Positions 16,738 through 25,980 of a stretch of DNA of 64,000 bases are shown here, piece by piece. Numbering within the stretch: position 1 is the stretch's first letter; each line of letters starts with the position of its first letter. A program made the translations under genes and the position numbers. Under the pieces are notes generated by a model. That model saw only the letters and a list, made by a program, of their open reading frames with translations, searched no databases and was not told the DNA's origin. The stretch is from Aquimarina megaterium XH134 (GTDB taxonomy: Bacteria; Bacteroidota; Bacteroidia; Flavobacteriales; Flavobacteriaceae): the NCBI RefSeq assembly GCF_000520975.1, contig NZ_JACB01000033.1, positions 62,001 to 126,000 on the forward strand, given 5' to 3'.

Positions 16738-17417
16738 TAAATTGTTTGATTATAGAAGACGAACACGGTGCGCAAGAAGTGTTGCAAAACTACATTGATA
16801 GAACTCCATTTGTGAACTGTTTAGGAATATATGAAAGTGGATTGGATATTAAGTTTGAAGAATTAAAAAAGGTAGATTTTATGTTTTTAGATATTCAGCT
16901 GCCCGAGTTAAATGGATTGTCATTCTTAAAAACACTTATCAACCCTCCCAAAGTAATTGTAACTACTGCTTATCCTGATTACGCGGTAGATGCTTTTGAA
17001 GAAAATGTATTAGATTATCTGGTAAAACCATTTTCTTATGAACGTTTTTTTAAAGCAATTACCAGGGCTAGAAATCAAATACAGATTACAAATAACGAAA
17101 CCGAAAAACAGCTTTTTTTATATGCAGATAAAACCATTTATAAAATTATTATTAGTGACATTTTATATTTAAAAGCCGAAGTAGATTATGTAAAAGTGGT
17201 TACTCAAGAAAAATCTATTTTACTGTTAGACAGTTTACATAATTGGGAAAAAAAACTGTACGACCATAATTTTGTAAGAACTCATCGTTCTTATATTGTA
17301 AATTTTGAGAAAATAGAAAAAGTGTCGGGGAATTTGGTGTATATCGCAGATGAAAAAATCCCGATCGGAAAAACATATAAAGAAGAATTCTTAAAAAAGA
17401 TGAAATACATAAAGTAA
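16734..17417 (+). CDS. LytTR-family response regulator
   Basis: A 227-residue protein with a receiver domain (about 1-120) with acidic residues DE at 9-10, phospho-acceptor Asp53 (FLDIQLPELNG), the TTAYPDYA segment and Lys at VKPF, and a LytTR DNA-binding domain (about 130-227) with KAEVDYVKVV and FVRTHRSYIVN motifs. The ATG overlaps the kinase stop (ATGATAA), so the pair is translationally coupled. It probably activates the receptor operon or other outer-membrane genes, but no LytTR direct repeat was identified upstream. Confidence 0.95.
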   Translation: MINCLIIEDEHGAQEVLQNYIDRTPFVNCLGIYESGLDIKFEELKKVDFMFLDIQLPELNGLSFLKTLINPPKVIVTTAYPDYAVDAFEENVLDYLVKPFSYERFFKAITRARNQIQITNNETEKQLFLYADKTIYKIIISDILYLKAEVDYVKVVTQEKSILLLDSLHNWEKKLYDHNFVRTHRSYIVNFEKIEKVSGNLVYIADEKIPIGKTYKEEFLKKMKYIK

Positions 17418-17464
17418 TACTAATATTACCATTTTTAAAAGTTAGAAGCTTCAGGATTTAATAT

Positions 17465-18040
17465 TCATTTTTTAACAACATCTTTTCTAATACGACTTAA
17501 AGTACTATCTGTTATTCCTAAATAGGATGCAATATGTTTTAAGGGAGCATTCATAATAATTTCTGAATTTGATTGTAAAAGAGCCTTATATCGTTGTTCT
17601 GCTGTTTGATTTATCATCGAGATGGTTCTTTTTTTTGAAGCAATAAATTCTTTAACCAGGATAGCTCTTCCAAAATCTCTAAATGCAGGTTTGTTATGAA
17701 AAAGAGAGTTTAATTGTTGGTATGAAAATCGATATCCTCGACAATCGGTAACTGCTTGTATATTTACTTGCGAAGGCACTCTTTGAAAAAAGGAGGTAAC
17801 CTCAAAAACAATAGAATTAGAGGTGTAAAAATCGGTAGTAACCTCGTTACCTTCGATATCATATAGATATGTCCGTAATAGCCCTTTTTCAAAAAAGTAG
17901 TAATCATTACTAATTTTACCTTCTTGCACAATAAAATCTCCTTTTTTTAATTCTTTATATTCAAAAGATCGGGCTATATCTATAGCCTCTGCTTCGGTAG
18001 CGGGAATGATGTGCTGTATAAATGCTACTAAACTGTTCAT
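17465..18040 (-). CDS. Crp/Fnr family transcription regulator
   Basis: A 191-residue protein with a cyclic-nucleotide-binding-like beta-roll (about 25-120, LKKGDFIVQEGKISNDYYFFEKGLLRTY then GNEVTTDFY) and a short C-terminal helix-turn-helix (ASYLGITDSTLSRIRKDV, about 170-188). It belongs to the Bacteroidota Crp-like group that usually does not bind cAMP. It follows the DUF4386 gene by 37 nt on the same strand and may regulate it. It is convergent with the LytTR regulator; no strong terminator separates them. Confidence 0.9.
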   Translation of the reverse strand: MNSLVAFIQHIIPATEAEAIDIARSFEYKELKKGDFIVQEGKISNDYYFFEKGLLRTYLYDIEGNEVTTDFYTSNSIVFEVTSFFQRVPSQVNIQAVTDCRGYRFSYQQLNSLFHNKPAFRDFGRAILVKEFIASKKRTISMINQTAEQRYKALLQSNSEIIMNAPLKHIASYLGITDSTLSRIRKDVVKK

Positions 18041-18077
18041 GTTATAAAATCATTTATGATTAAAATTAGTACTTACT

Positions 18078-18782
18078 TTAGTTTAAATCGTGTAGATTAA
18101 CTTTTCTATTCTTAACTCCTATTATAACTAGCCAAAACATAAGTCCCAATTCTGCTATACCTACAACTGTATTTACGATTGGGTTAATAATAGAACCATA
18201 GTTTGGGAAAATAAATATCGTAACAAATTGTATGAGGTAGCATACCGACGCAGCTACTAACAAGATACCCAGAATTCTGGGAATAACTTTTGATTTATAT
18301 ACTAATAGCCCAAGAGGGAGTAACCATAACCCAAAAAATATCTGAGCAATAAGATAACCAGTACCATGAGCATCTAGAGAAATCATCATAAGTGCATGTA
18401 ATTGATCGGGTTTAAAAGCATTAAGATAATCGACATCCCTTAATAATTCTAAGACAGTTGCATGATTAATCATGTTTATGGCCATCATTGGTACACTAAT
18501 TAATGCCAGTATTACCATAAGTGTTGCATACTCTTTATTAACATGTTTTAATAATTTGTACAGGGCCAAAGGCACCAGTAAAAACAGAGTAGAACCCACT
18601 ACATCACATACAAAACCTATACTGTATAACGATTTAGAATTAATGATGTTATTGGCTGTGGCAGCTGCGTCTTCCCATACAATAAGTTTAGAACGAACAT
18701 ACAACTCTGTAAACGCCATAGGAAATGTTGAAATTATATATAATAATCCAGCAATTCTTGCATTTTTTTTCTCGATACTCAT
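18078..18782 (-). CDS. DUF4386 family membrane protein
   Basis: A 234-residue integral membrane protein with about six hydrophobic helices and the DUF4386 opening ARIAGLLYIISTFPMAFTELYVR (residues 9-31, shown in part), the NxxNSKSLYSIGFVCDVVGS segment near 45-65 and HGTGYLIAQIFFGLWLLPLG near 138-158. The function of the family is unknown. It lies 3 nt after a 65-residue membrane ORF and 37 nt before a Crp/Fnr gene, which points to one small operon. Confidence 0.88.
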   Translation of the reverse strand: MSIEKKNARIAGLLYIISTFPMAFTELYVRSKLIVWEDAAATANNIINSKSLYSIGFVCDVVGSTLFLLVPLALYKLLKHVNKEYATLMVILALISVPMMAINMINHATVLELLRDVDYLNAFKPDQLHALMMISLDAHGTGYLIAQIFFGLWLLPLGLLVYKSKVIPRILGILLVAASVCYLIQFVTIFIFPNYGSIINPIVNTVVGIAELGLMFWLVIIGVKNRKVNLHDLN

Positions 18783-18785
18783 TTT

Positions 18786-18983
18786 CTATCTTTTAAGTTT
18801 ATCACTATAGTTTTTTTTGTTTGGCTTCGAATTCAATGAAATTCCTATGCTAAGAAAGGTACTACTAGTATAGACGTATGATATTAATGAATAGTTGCCT
18901 TTCTCTATTGCAATCTGCATGAGGAAAGGGCAGAGAACCATTATTGCAAATATTAGAATCGATAGTTTGGTGATTTTCTTCAA
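18786..18983 (-). CDS. Small hypothetical membrane protein, 65 residues
   Basis: A 65-residue frame starting at ATG 18983, with two hydrophobic stretches (about residues 6-26 and 31-49) and a Lys/Asn-rich tail. Its stop is only 3 nt before the DUF4386 start, the spacing of a co-transcribed gene. I recognise no family, so reality of the gene rests on position and membrane-like composition. Confidence 0.5.
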   Translation of the reverse strand: MKKITKLSILIFAIMVLCPFLMQIAIEKGNYSLISYVYTSSTFLSIGISLNSKPNKKNYSDKLKR

Positions 18984-19244
18984 GATTTCTGATCTAATAA
19001 TAGATTTATCGACATATATTTTTCAACTATTGATTTTGGATTAGTGACCAATTTCAAACTTATTTTGTTTAGAGTTCATTCTTCTTGACAAAAGGCAAGA
19101 AATCATTTATATATGTATTTCTTATAAATCTATCTTATGATGTTTTACCTATAGAAAAGGTAACTATTTTATAAATAGATTCATTTTATGGTTGTTTTAC
19201 CTTGGACTAACTAACAAAACTATGATGCTTTATAAATTCGGCGG

Positions 19245-19934
19245 TTATTGCTTTTCAAAATTCTTTATTTCAACTAAAAAAGAGGATATTCTATTTAAAG
19301 AAGAATTTGCAGATTCGTCCGTAAGTAAAGAGTTTTTACCTAATCGAGTCCAAAAAGTAGAGCTTTGCGCTAGAGCACCATATTTACTTAAAATCCAAAA
19401 AGATAATGGAAACCATAGTATAGAAAACCCAACATGTATAATGATGACAATAGCCGCTTTTTTCCAGATTTCTGGGATTAAAACTAATGGATTCATAGAA
19501 AAAAAGACAATCATTAATAACCAGAAATATAGATTAGAGAGAATAAAAATAAACTGATTGTGTTTTAGTCTTTTTAACTTAAGGTGTTCGATAATTTTTT
19601 GAAGCTTTACAATAGGTTTTGCATACTTAATTTTAGACATCAAATTCAGTTGTGCTACATTTTTATAAAATACCACCTTGGATAGTAGTATTAATAGTAC
19701 AGCCGGAATAGAAATACCAATAGTTTTAAAGTTCATTACCAAAACCATCCAGGTGTAAATGATGACTAATAAATTGAAAATCATATACAAAACACTTTGT
19801 GTTTTCATTCGTTTTACATTAGAATCAATTTTTTTATACTTAGATTCTTTAAATAATTGAATCACTAAATTTTCGCCTTCAATTGACGTGTTATAATGAT
19901 TACCCCATTCTTCTTGTATGTTATCTAAATTCAT
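19245..19934 (-). CDS. Membrane protein co-encoded with an ECF sigma factor
   Basis: A 229-residue protein with a soluble N-terminus of about 45 residues (MNLDNIQEEWGN), then four hydrophobic helices at about 50-68, 73-92, 132-150 and 158-180, and a polar C-terminus. Its ATG lies 1 nt past the sigma stop, so the two are translationally coupled. That position is the classical place for an anti-sigma factor; the N-terminal cytoplasmic part could bind the sigma factor, but no zinc anti-sigma motif is present. Rightward open frames in the same region (19192-19557) are antisense shadows. Confidence 0.75.
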   Translation of the reverse strand: MNLDNIQEEWGNHYNTSIEGENLVIQLFKESKYKKIDSNVKRMKTQSVLYMIFNLLVIIYTWMVLVMNFKTIGISIPAVLLILLSKVVFYKNVAQLNLMSKIKYAKPIVKLQKIIEHLKLKRLKHNQFIFILSNLYFWLLMIVFFSMNPLVLIPEIWKKAAIVIIIHVGFSILWFPLSFWILSKYGALAQSSTFWTRLGKNSLLTDESANSSLNRISSFLVEIKNFEKQ

Positions 19935-19935
19935 T

Positions 19936-20430
19936 TTAGTTGTTATTAAATTTTTCTTTTAATTGTTTTTTTATCCTTGATATTTTGGTAGCAACATTAG
20001 TAGTAGATATACCCAAGGTTGTACCTATTTCTTCATAGCTATATTTTTCTAAATAAAGAAGAATTAGTGCTTTGTTTAACTCGCTTAACTGAGCAATAAA
20101 ATGGTAGAGTTGTTCTATGTTTTCTGTGCTATCAGAACTTTCTTTATGCACTGTAGAAACCAAATTTTCATTAAACGTGTCATATTTATTTCTTTGGTAA
20201 TTGGATTTACGATAAAATGAAATTGCTACATTTAAGGCTATTCGATACATCCAGGTTGATACTTTATAGGTATCATCATATTTTGGCCATGCTTTCCATA
20301 ATTGTATGATTATTTCCTGAATAAGATCTTCTCTGTCATTGGTATTTTTACAATATGAATTTGCAACTTTATAAAGAATGCCTTTATTGCTTCTTAAGAT
20401 TTTAGTAAATGTTTCTTCATTCAAAAGCAT
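19936..20430 (-). CDS. RNA polymerase ECF sigma factor
   Basis: A 164-residue sigma-70 protein with region 2 (about 15-85: VANSYCKNTNDREDLIQEIIIQLWKAWP and YKVSTWMYRIALNVAI) and region 4 (about 110-160: LYLEKYSYEEIGTTLGISTTNVATKISRIKKQLK). The membrane protein gene downstream, 1 nt away, is a likely regulator of its activity. Target promoters are unknown; the upstream region does not show the GTGAC/TGTGTC layout seen for the other sigma gene. Confidence 0.93.
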   Translation of the reverse strand: MLLNEETFTKILRSNKGILYKVANSYCKNTNDREDLIQEIIIQLWKAWPKYDDTYKVSTWMYRIALNVAISFYRKSNYQRNKYDTFNENLVSTVHKESSDSTENIEQLYHFIAQLSELNKALILLYLEKYSYEEIGTTLGISTTNVATKISRIKKQLKEKFNNN

Positions 20431-20585
20431 ATTAATTGTTGTTTACTCTATTATTCGTTTAGAATCATGAAAAATCACAGGTGATCTATTTTTTATGCTA
20501 ATTAATATGGTTATTAGGTATTTATATACACTAAGATAAGTAAGGTATTGGCTATTTATCTAAGTTTTTAGAAAATACAATAAAT

Positions 20586-20621
20586 AAAGAGGTTTGATCA
20601 CATTTGTGATCAAACCTCTTT
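20586..20621. terminator. Strong terminator hairpin at the end of the ABC/receptor operon
   Basis: A perfect inverted repeat with 17-nt arms (20586-20602 and 20605-20621) and a 2-nt spacer, flanked by A on the left and T on the right, so both strands show a T-rich end. It lies 60 nt past the last gene of the leftward operon that ends at 20682. Confidence 0.85.
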
Positions 20622-20681
20622 GCCCGAAGGGAAATTGATTAATATTATAGAGTCTTTATATGTACAATTCCTCTATGTATA

Positions 20682-22022
20682 TTAGATCTTTCTCAAATTA
20701 AAAAAGCTGATTAATGAAATAATTATTGTGATTAATACTAACGGAAGTATAGAATTGGTCCAATTAATAGTATGTGCAATAGATGCATATTTTGGTTTAA
20801 ACTCCTTCCAATTTTCATTTCTAACTGGATAATTTTCGAATATTTTGGGATAGAAATACAGCCTTAATTCTTCATGATACTTATCTAGATGATCTAAAAA
20901 GAGTAGATGATTATTTAGGTCAGATTGCGCAATTTGATTAAAGGTTAATTGAGCATGCATAGTAGGTATTACCAAAGATATTGCCTCACTTACTTTTTCT
21001 CGTAGTTTTATTTTTTTCTTCATTGTTTTACTGGATTCTAGAGATTCATCATCACCCATTTGTTGCATTCCATAATACCAGAGCCAGCTAAATTTATCTT
21101 TAGGAACAGGATATCTTTTATATTGTGGATAATGAGCAAAAAATTTGTCCATAGTAACCTCTTTTGCCATATCCCATTTTTTATGATATCCATCTCGCTG
21201 TTCTACCATAGTTTTTAATGTTTCTGGTACAGGATATGTATTAACGACAAAATTGTTTACCGAAGCAGGAAGTAATATGGTTAGTACGATCCATAAAGAA
21301 AGTAATGTTAATGCATTAAAATTCGAATTTTTTCGAAAAGAAATAATGATAAAACATAAAGAAGTCCAAAAAGCCAAATACAAAACACTCACAGTTATAA
21401 AAGCCAGAAGAGCTTCATTAATTGGCAGTTGTAAAATAAGAATAGCCAATAAAAAAAGTATAGCTAATACCATATATAGAAAAAATACTCTTATAGATAA
21501 CTTTTTAAATAAAAAGCTGAGAGGAGAGGAGGTTTGAGTGGCTATTAATCGCCAGGTTTTTCCTTCTTTTTCTTCAGAATACAAATTGAATGTTAGCGTG
21601 ATAAGCACCAACGGAAACAAGTAGATGATTACAAATCCAAGATCTAAATTACCTGATAGTAGCAGAGATGGATTCTCAAAATCGGTATCATATTTTTGCC
21701 CTTCAAGACCACGTATAGTTACTGCTAATATCGAAGGATTTACATCTCGTTGACCAATAGAAAGCCCTGTTAAACTATTTGATTTCTTAACTAGAGAAAA
21801 ACGTAAATAATAAAGTAACAGACCCAAGTCATCATTATGATATTTTACATTTCGTTTGATACTCTCTTCTTGAAACGACTCGGCTTCAATAATTGCTTTT
21901 TCTTGCTTTATATTAAACTGTTTTCCAATAAAAACACTTATTATACCTACTCCCAGAAGAAGTACAAGAGAAATAGCTGCTATTTTGGTTCTAATAAAAG
22001 ATTTAAATAATATGGAATACAT
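20682..22022 (-). CDS. ABC transporter permease, DUF3526 type (second of two)
   Basis: A 446-residue permease with one N-terminal helix (about 12-32), a periplasmic loop of some 100 residues, a block of helices (about 130-260: GFVIIYLFPLVLITLTFNLYSEEKEGKTWRL marks the cytoplasmic coupling turn, seen in part), a second large periplasmic domain and a final C-terminal helix. This layout matches DUF3526 ABC-2 permeases. It lies 2 nt after the preceding permease, so the two probably form a heterodimer with the ATPase encoded at 25981-26676. Substrate unknown; the linked siderophore receptor suggests iron-related cargo. Confidence 0.85.
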   Translation of the reverse strand: MYSILFKSFIRTKIAAISLVLLLGVGIISVFIGKQFNIKQEKAIIEAESFQEESIKRNVKYHNDDLGLLLYYLRFSLVKKSNSLTGLSIGQRDVNPSILAVTIRGLEGQKYDTDFENPSLLLSGNLDLGFVIIYLFPLVLITLTFNLYSEEKEGKTWRLIATQTSSPLSFLFKKLSIRVFFLYMVLAILFLLAILILQLPINEALLAFITVSVLYLAFWTSLCFIIISFRKNSNFNALTLLSLWIVLTILLPASVNNFVVNTYPVPETLKTMVEQRDGYHKKWDMAKEVTMDKFFAHYPQYKRYPVPKDKFSWLWYYGMQQMGDDESLESSKTMKKKIKLREKVSEAISLVIPTMHAQLTFNQIAQSDLNNHLLFLDHLDKYHEELRLYFYPKIFENYPVRNENWKEFKPKYASIAHTINWTNSILPLVLITIIISLISFFNLRKI

Positions 22023-22024
22023 AG

Positions 22025-23464
22025 TTATAAGACTTTTGTTTTTTTAGATATTTTTTTTATGATTATAACAGAAAGAATACTCCAAAGTAGTAAAGAGAAA
22101 ATAGATAGCGCCTCGTTTTTTAGAATAGATAATACAGGTAAATGATCATATTTGAAATCAGGAAACGCTTCCCAATGACTCTTGTCTATAATACTAGGGG
22201 TATCTGTTTTTTTGTTTGGAATGAATTTCATTTGTAACGAATTCATTTCTTGTGCAAGTTGATAACGATAGCGTTCTGCCTGATGCTGAAAATTAATATA
22301 GGAAGCAAAATCAGTTCCCGAAAAAGCCATAGAAATATGTTTTATTGCTGTATATGGGTTGAGTAAAGCAGAGAACCTTTCGATGGCGTTTTGTCTTTTA
22401 TATGTAGTCAATAAACCATTTAAATGCTGATTGTAAATTGAAGCACTGATTTTTTCACTTTGACTCATAATAAAACCTCCATAGTTAAAAGGTAATTGGT
22501 CTACAGATTCAACATTATTTGCCAGGAGTACAGAATCTTTAATAGCTTTGTAATGAATATCATCTGGATTGTGACTATCTCCTTCTTTTATCAAATCATT
22601 TTCTACAATAGATTCGAACTCTATTTTTGAGGGAGTAGGGTAAAGGTAATGCCCAAAAGCTTGAAGTGTTTTAGGAAGTATGATGATAAAGAAGAGCCAG
22701 ATTCCTAAGAGTTTTATCAAAGAATCTTTAGCAGTTTTACTCATCGCAGAAATTAGAATCGTAATACTACTAATAATACCAAAAAACAGTACATAACTCA
22801 ATATCAATATAAAATACCGTAGTAATTCAGAAGATGTTATCGGATTACCTTCGGCCAAAAACATAAACAAAAGGGTAATTATAAGTACAGGAATAAAGAA
22901 AAACATGGCAAGACTCATTAACCCAAGAGATTTACCGAAAAATATTTCTGACCAGGTTGCTCCTTGATTAATCATTATTTTTAGGGTATTATTTTCCCTT
23001 TCACTAGCTAAAGCTCCAAATCCTAAATAAAAAATAAGTAATGGAAAAATGATTTTTAACAACATAGCCAAACTTACTTCTCCAAAACGAAGCAAGCCTG
23101 TAGAAAGGCTTGCTTCTGAGAAATTTATTGTATTTTGTTTATGAGCTTCCAAAAAAACAGCATTACCTGTATAATTTTCCATTCCAAAATCAAACAAACT
23201 TAGTTTGTGTTTTAGACGAAAAGCAAAGGATCCATAGTGCGCCATACGATGTGGGTGCTTATCTGGATTACTCTCCCAGCTATGTCTGGCTTCTTCCTGA
23301 TAAAAATTACGAATACGGTTTTGAGTATTGTAATTATCCCACCCACTATAAGCAGCAAATGCAATTAAAACAATCACCAAAATCATAGTAATATGCAATA
23401 CTTTGGATCTAAAGGTGGTTTGCCATAATTGTTTGGCGAATAATATGATTACTGACCTTCTCAT
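22025..23464 (-). CDS. ABC transporter permease, DUF3526 type (first of two)
   Basis: A 479-residue protein with the same topology as its downstream neighbour: an N-terminal helix (about 22-42), a periplasmic loop, a helix block starting LLKIIFPLLIFYLGFGALASERENNTLK with the SERENNTLK coupling segment, a second periplasmic domain and a last helix near the C-terminus. It begins 4 nt after the TonB receptor stop, which is tight operon spacing. It works with the second permease and the ATPase as an ABC-2 type transporter, more likely an exporter than an importer by family; direction and cargo are not shown by the sequence. Confidence 0.85.
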   Translation of the reverse strand: MRRSVIILFAKQLWQTTFRSKVLHITMILVIVLIAFAAYSGWDNYNTQNRIRNFYQEEARHSWESNPDKHPHRMAHYGSFAFRLKHKLSLFDFGMENYTGNAVFLEAHKQNTINFSEASLSTGLLRFGEVSLAMLLKIIFPLLIFYLGFGALASERENNTLKIMINQGATWSEIFFGKSLGLMSLAMFFFIPVLIITLLFMFLAEGNPITSSELLRYFILILSYVLFFGIISSITILISAMSKTAKDSLIKLLGIWLFFIIILPKTLQAFGHYLYPTPSKIEFESIVENDLIKEGDSHNPDDIHYKAIKDSVLLANNVESVDQLPFNYGGFIMSQSEKISASIYNQHLNGLLTTYKRQNAIERFSALLNPYTAIKHISMAFSGTDFASYINFQHQAERYRYQLAQEMNSLQMKFIPNKKTDTPSIIDKSHWEAFPDFKYDHLPVLSILKNEALSIFSLLLWSILSVIIIKKISKKTKVL

Positions 23465-23468
23465 AGAT

Positions 23469-25970
23469 TTAAAATTTATAAGTTGTTGTAAGCGTTATAT
23501 TTCTAGGAGCTCCAGGAAACAAACGCGTATATGTTTGTGCGCCCAACCAATATGTTTCATCGAATAAATTACCCACATTTACAGCTACCTGTAGATTACT
23601 TTTTGTAGGAGTATAATACAGTGCTGCATCAAAAATGGTAAAGGCAGGTACTTCAAAATCACGTGTAAACCAGGGTACTTTACTTCCTTGATGTTGTACG
23701 CCAAACCCAATGCCCAAATCTCTTAATATAGACCCATTGTCGAAGTTATAACGAGTCCACAGGTTTGCACTATGCTTTGGTACGTTCTCTTTTCTGGCAC
23801 CCTCCAAAGTAGCATCGGCATCGGTTACGATAATTGCATCGATATAACTGTAAGAAGCGTTTATTTGCCAATTGGGAAGTAAGTAACCTGCCATATCCCA
23901 TTCAAATCCTCTACTTCGGTCGGCTCCACGTTGTACCAACAAATCAGGTTGCGAAGGGTCATTGGCACTCATTAGAATGTTTTCCTGGTTAATTTCGTAG
24001 AAAGCCATGTTCATCGTTATCTTTTTATTAAACAAATCAGCTTTCATTCCTATTTCTTTTAAATCAGAAATCAAAGGCTTGAATTGCGAAGCCGATTCAT
24101 CGGCCCAAAAAAACTGACCTGTACTTGGCAGTAAGGTAACAGTGTTAGATTGAGGTTGGAAACCCTCTAGATACGTCCCATATACGTTAATATTATCATT
24201 TACAGAATAGGTTATACCTATTCTAGGAAGAAGCCTTTGGTTTGTGAAGGAAGATTCATTGGTTGCTTTATAATGAGTTATGTCCTCAAACCACTCATTT
24301 CTTAAACTCAATAATAGAGAGAACTTGTTCCATTTTAATTGCTCCTGAATATAGACGGCATTACTCATGGTTAATGCAGAAGGAACGGCGATACGTGAGT
24401 TAATGGTATAATCTTGAATATTTTGTATGGTGTATGAGGGATTTGCCAAATCGAAATGGTTGACATTGGGTTTGGGCAATGTACGCCCCCCAATAGTAAT
24501 GGTTTGATAATCTGATGCATTTTCTAGCTCAAAAGACCTGGTGACACTACCATCATTTAATAAATAACCTCGTGCTGAGTTTTGACCACCTCCTTTAAGT
24601 TTTTTCCAGTAGTGCAAATCATACCCAACCAATAGTTTGTGATCTATTGATCCTGTTTTGAAATCAAAATTGAAATAACTGTTCACATTATCAATGCTCC
24701 AAAACTGCTTTCGTTGTACAAATCGCATAGCGACCAAACTGGGAATAGGCTCGTTTGCAATATCTACAGCAAATGTATTTGTAGTACGATGCTCCTGTAA
24801 ATCTTCGGTCCAGGTTTGCTTCATATAAGAAGTGTTAAAAGTAATATTAGGACTAAATTTATGAGAAAGGTTCCCCATAATGATTACTTCCTTAGATTTG
24901 AAGAAATCGCTGGAAGCTCCTAAATTAAGACTTATCGGTGTGCTGTTAAGATTGGTTTGTCCGGCTACAGCACCAAAAATAGGTTGACCACGATCTAGGT
25001 TACCGTTCATGTTATTGAAAATGAATTCTGCATTGATGGCGGTCTTTTCATTGGGAATATAACTGAACGATGGTGATAATAATATTGATTTATTACTTAT
25101 TAAATCACGGTAAGATTGTGCCGTTTGGTAGGCCCCATTGATACGATATAGTAATGTTTTTGACTCGTTAAGTGGCCCTGTGAAATCTAAGGACCCTCTC
25201 ATAGTACTAAAACTACCTACACTTAAACTCACTTCTTTTCTATCTACAGATAAAGGTTTTTTGGTAACCATATTAATACTTCCACCGGGATCAACGCTGG
25301 CAAAAGTTGCGCTGGCAGGCCCTTTTATAACTTCTACTCTTTCTATGTTAGAAGTAAGCGGTTGTAAGAAATAAAACTGCCGAGTACGCATTCCGTTAAT
25401 GATCTGCCCCTCTTCATTTTGGCTAATACCTCTTATGTTGTACTGATTATAAAAACTAGATGGACTAACACCACTAACGACTTTCACTGCATCTGCTAAG
25501 TGAAAGGCCTGCCTGTCGGCAATTAGCTCTTTGGTTACCGAAGCTATGGCCTGTGGTAGCTCTTTGTTTGCAATAGCCATTTTGGTCGCAGAAAAAGAAT
25601 AGTCACTATTGTAATCTCGTTTTGTACGCCCTACTACTTCTACGGTTTGAAGTTGTAGTACATCTTCTTTTAGCGTTATTGTGCCAAGATCATACTCTTT
25701 ATTTTCTAGAAAATCATAAGTCTTGTTGATCACATAAAAACCAACATAACTTATCTTAACTTCATAAGTTCCTGTTTTTTGCAAAACAAAGTTGAATTCT
25801 CCGTTTTCATTAGAAATAGTTCCTTCTTTTTTTTCTTCGATATCAAAAGAAATAGTAGCACCGGGAATAATGTTTTGTTTTTCGTCAATAATTTTGCCTT
25901 TAATATTGATTTGAGAAAAACTTTGCTGACAAATAATGGCAAATAAAATAATTAAAATCTCTTTTTTCAT
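23469..25970 (-). CDS. TonB-dependent siderophore receptor
   Basis: An 833-residue receptor with a signal peptide (1-19), a CarboxypepD-like domain (about 21-108), a plug (about 125-245: ELPQAIASVTKELIADRQAFHLADAVKVVSGV, in part, and YNIRGISQNEEGQIINGMR, VEVIKGPASATFASVDPGGSINMVTKKP) and a barrel ending in a terminal Phe (TTYKF). The plug motifs are those of the ferrichrome/pyoverdine-type siderophore receptor group. Outer-membrane uptake of a ferric siderophore is the likely role. It is placed inside an ABC transporter operon, 10 nt after the ATPase gene and 4 nt before the permease. Confidence 0.93.
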   Translation of the reverse strand: MKKEILIILFAIICQQSFSQINIKGKIIDEKQNIIPGATISFDIEEKKEGTISNENGEFNFVLQKTGTYEVKISYVGFYVINKTYDFLENKEYDLGTITLKEDVLQLQTVEVVGRTKRDYNSDYSFSATKMAIANKELPQAIASVTKELIADRQAFHLADAVKVVSGVSPSSFYNQYNIRGISQNEEGQIINGMRTRQFYFLQPLTSNIERVEVIKGPASATFASVDPGGSINMVTKKPLSVDRKEVSLSVGSFSTMRGSLDFTGPLNESKTLLYRINGAYQTAQSYRDLISNKSILLSPSFSYIPNEKTAINAEFIFNNMNGNLDRGQPIFGAVAGQTNLNSTPISLNLGASSDFFKSKEVIIMGNLSHKFSPNITFNTSYMKQTWTEDLQEHRTTNTFAVDIANEPIPSLVAMRFVQRKQFWSIDNVNSYFNFDFKTGSIDHKLLVGYDLHYWKKLKGGGQNSARGYLLNDGSVTRSFELENASDYQTITIGGRTLPKPNVNHFDLANPSYTIQNIQDYTINSRIAVPSALTMSNAVYIQEQLKWNKFSLLLSLRNEWFEDITHYKATNESSFTNQRLLPRIGITYSVNDNINVYGTYLEGFQPQSNTVTLLPSTGQFFWADESASQFKPLISDLKEIGMKADLFNKKITMNMAFYEINQENILMSANDPSQPDLLVQRGADRSRGFEWDMAGYLLPNWQINASYSYIDAIIVTDADATLEGARKENVPKHSANLWTRYNFDNGSILRDLGIGFGVQHQGSKVPWFTRDFEVPAFTIFDAALYYTPTKSNLQVAVNVGNLFDETYWLGAQTYTRLFPGAPRNITLTTTYKF

Positions 25971-25980
25971 GGGGTAATTT

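Noticed and set aside
19192..19557. Plus-strand open frame opposite the sigma-linked membrane gene
   Set aside because: Antisense shadow of a better supported gene that is coupled to the ECF sigma factor.
20586..20621. Perfect 17-bp inverted repeat considered as an insertion-sequence end or attachment site
   Set aside because: Position just past an operon and the A/T flanks fit a terminator; no transposase or target duplication is present.
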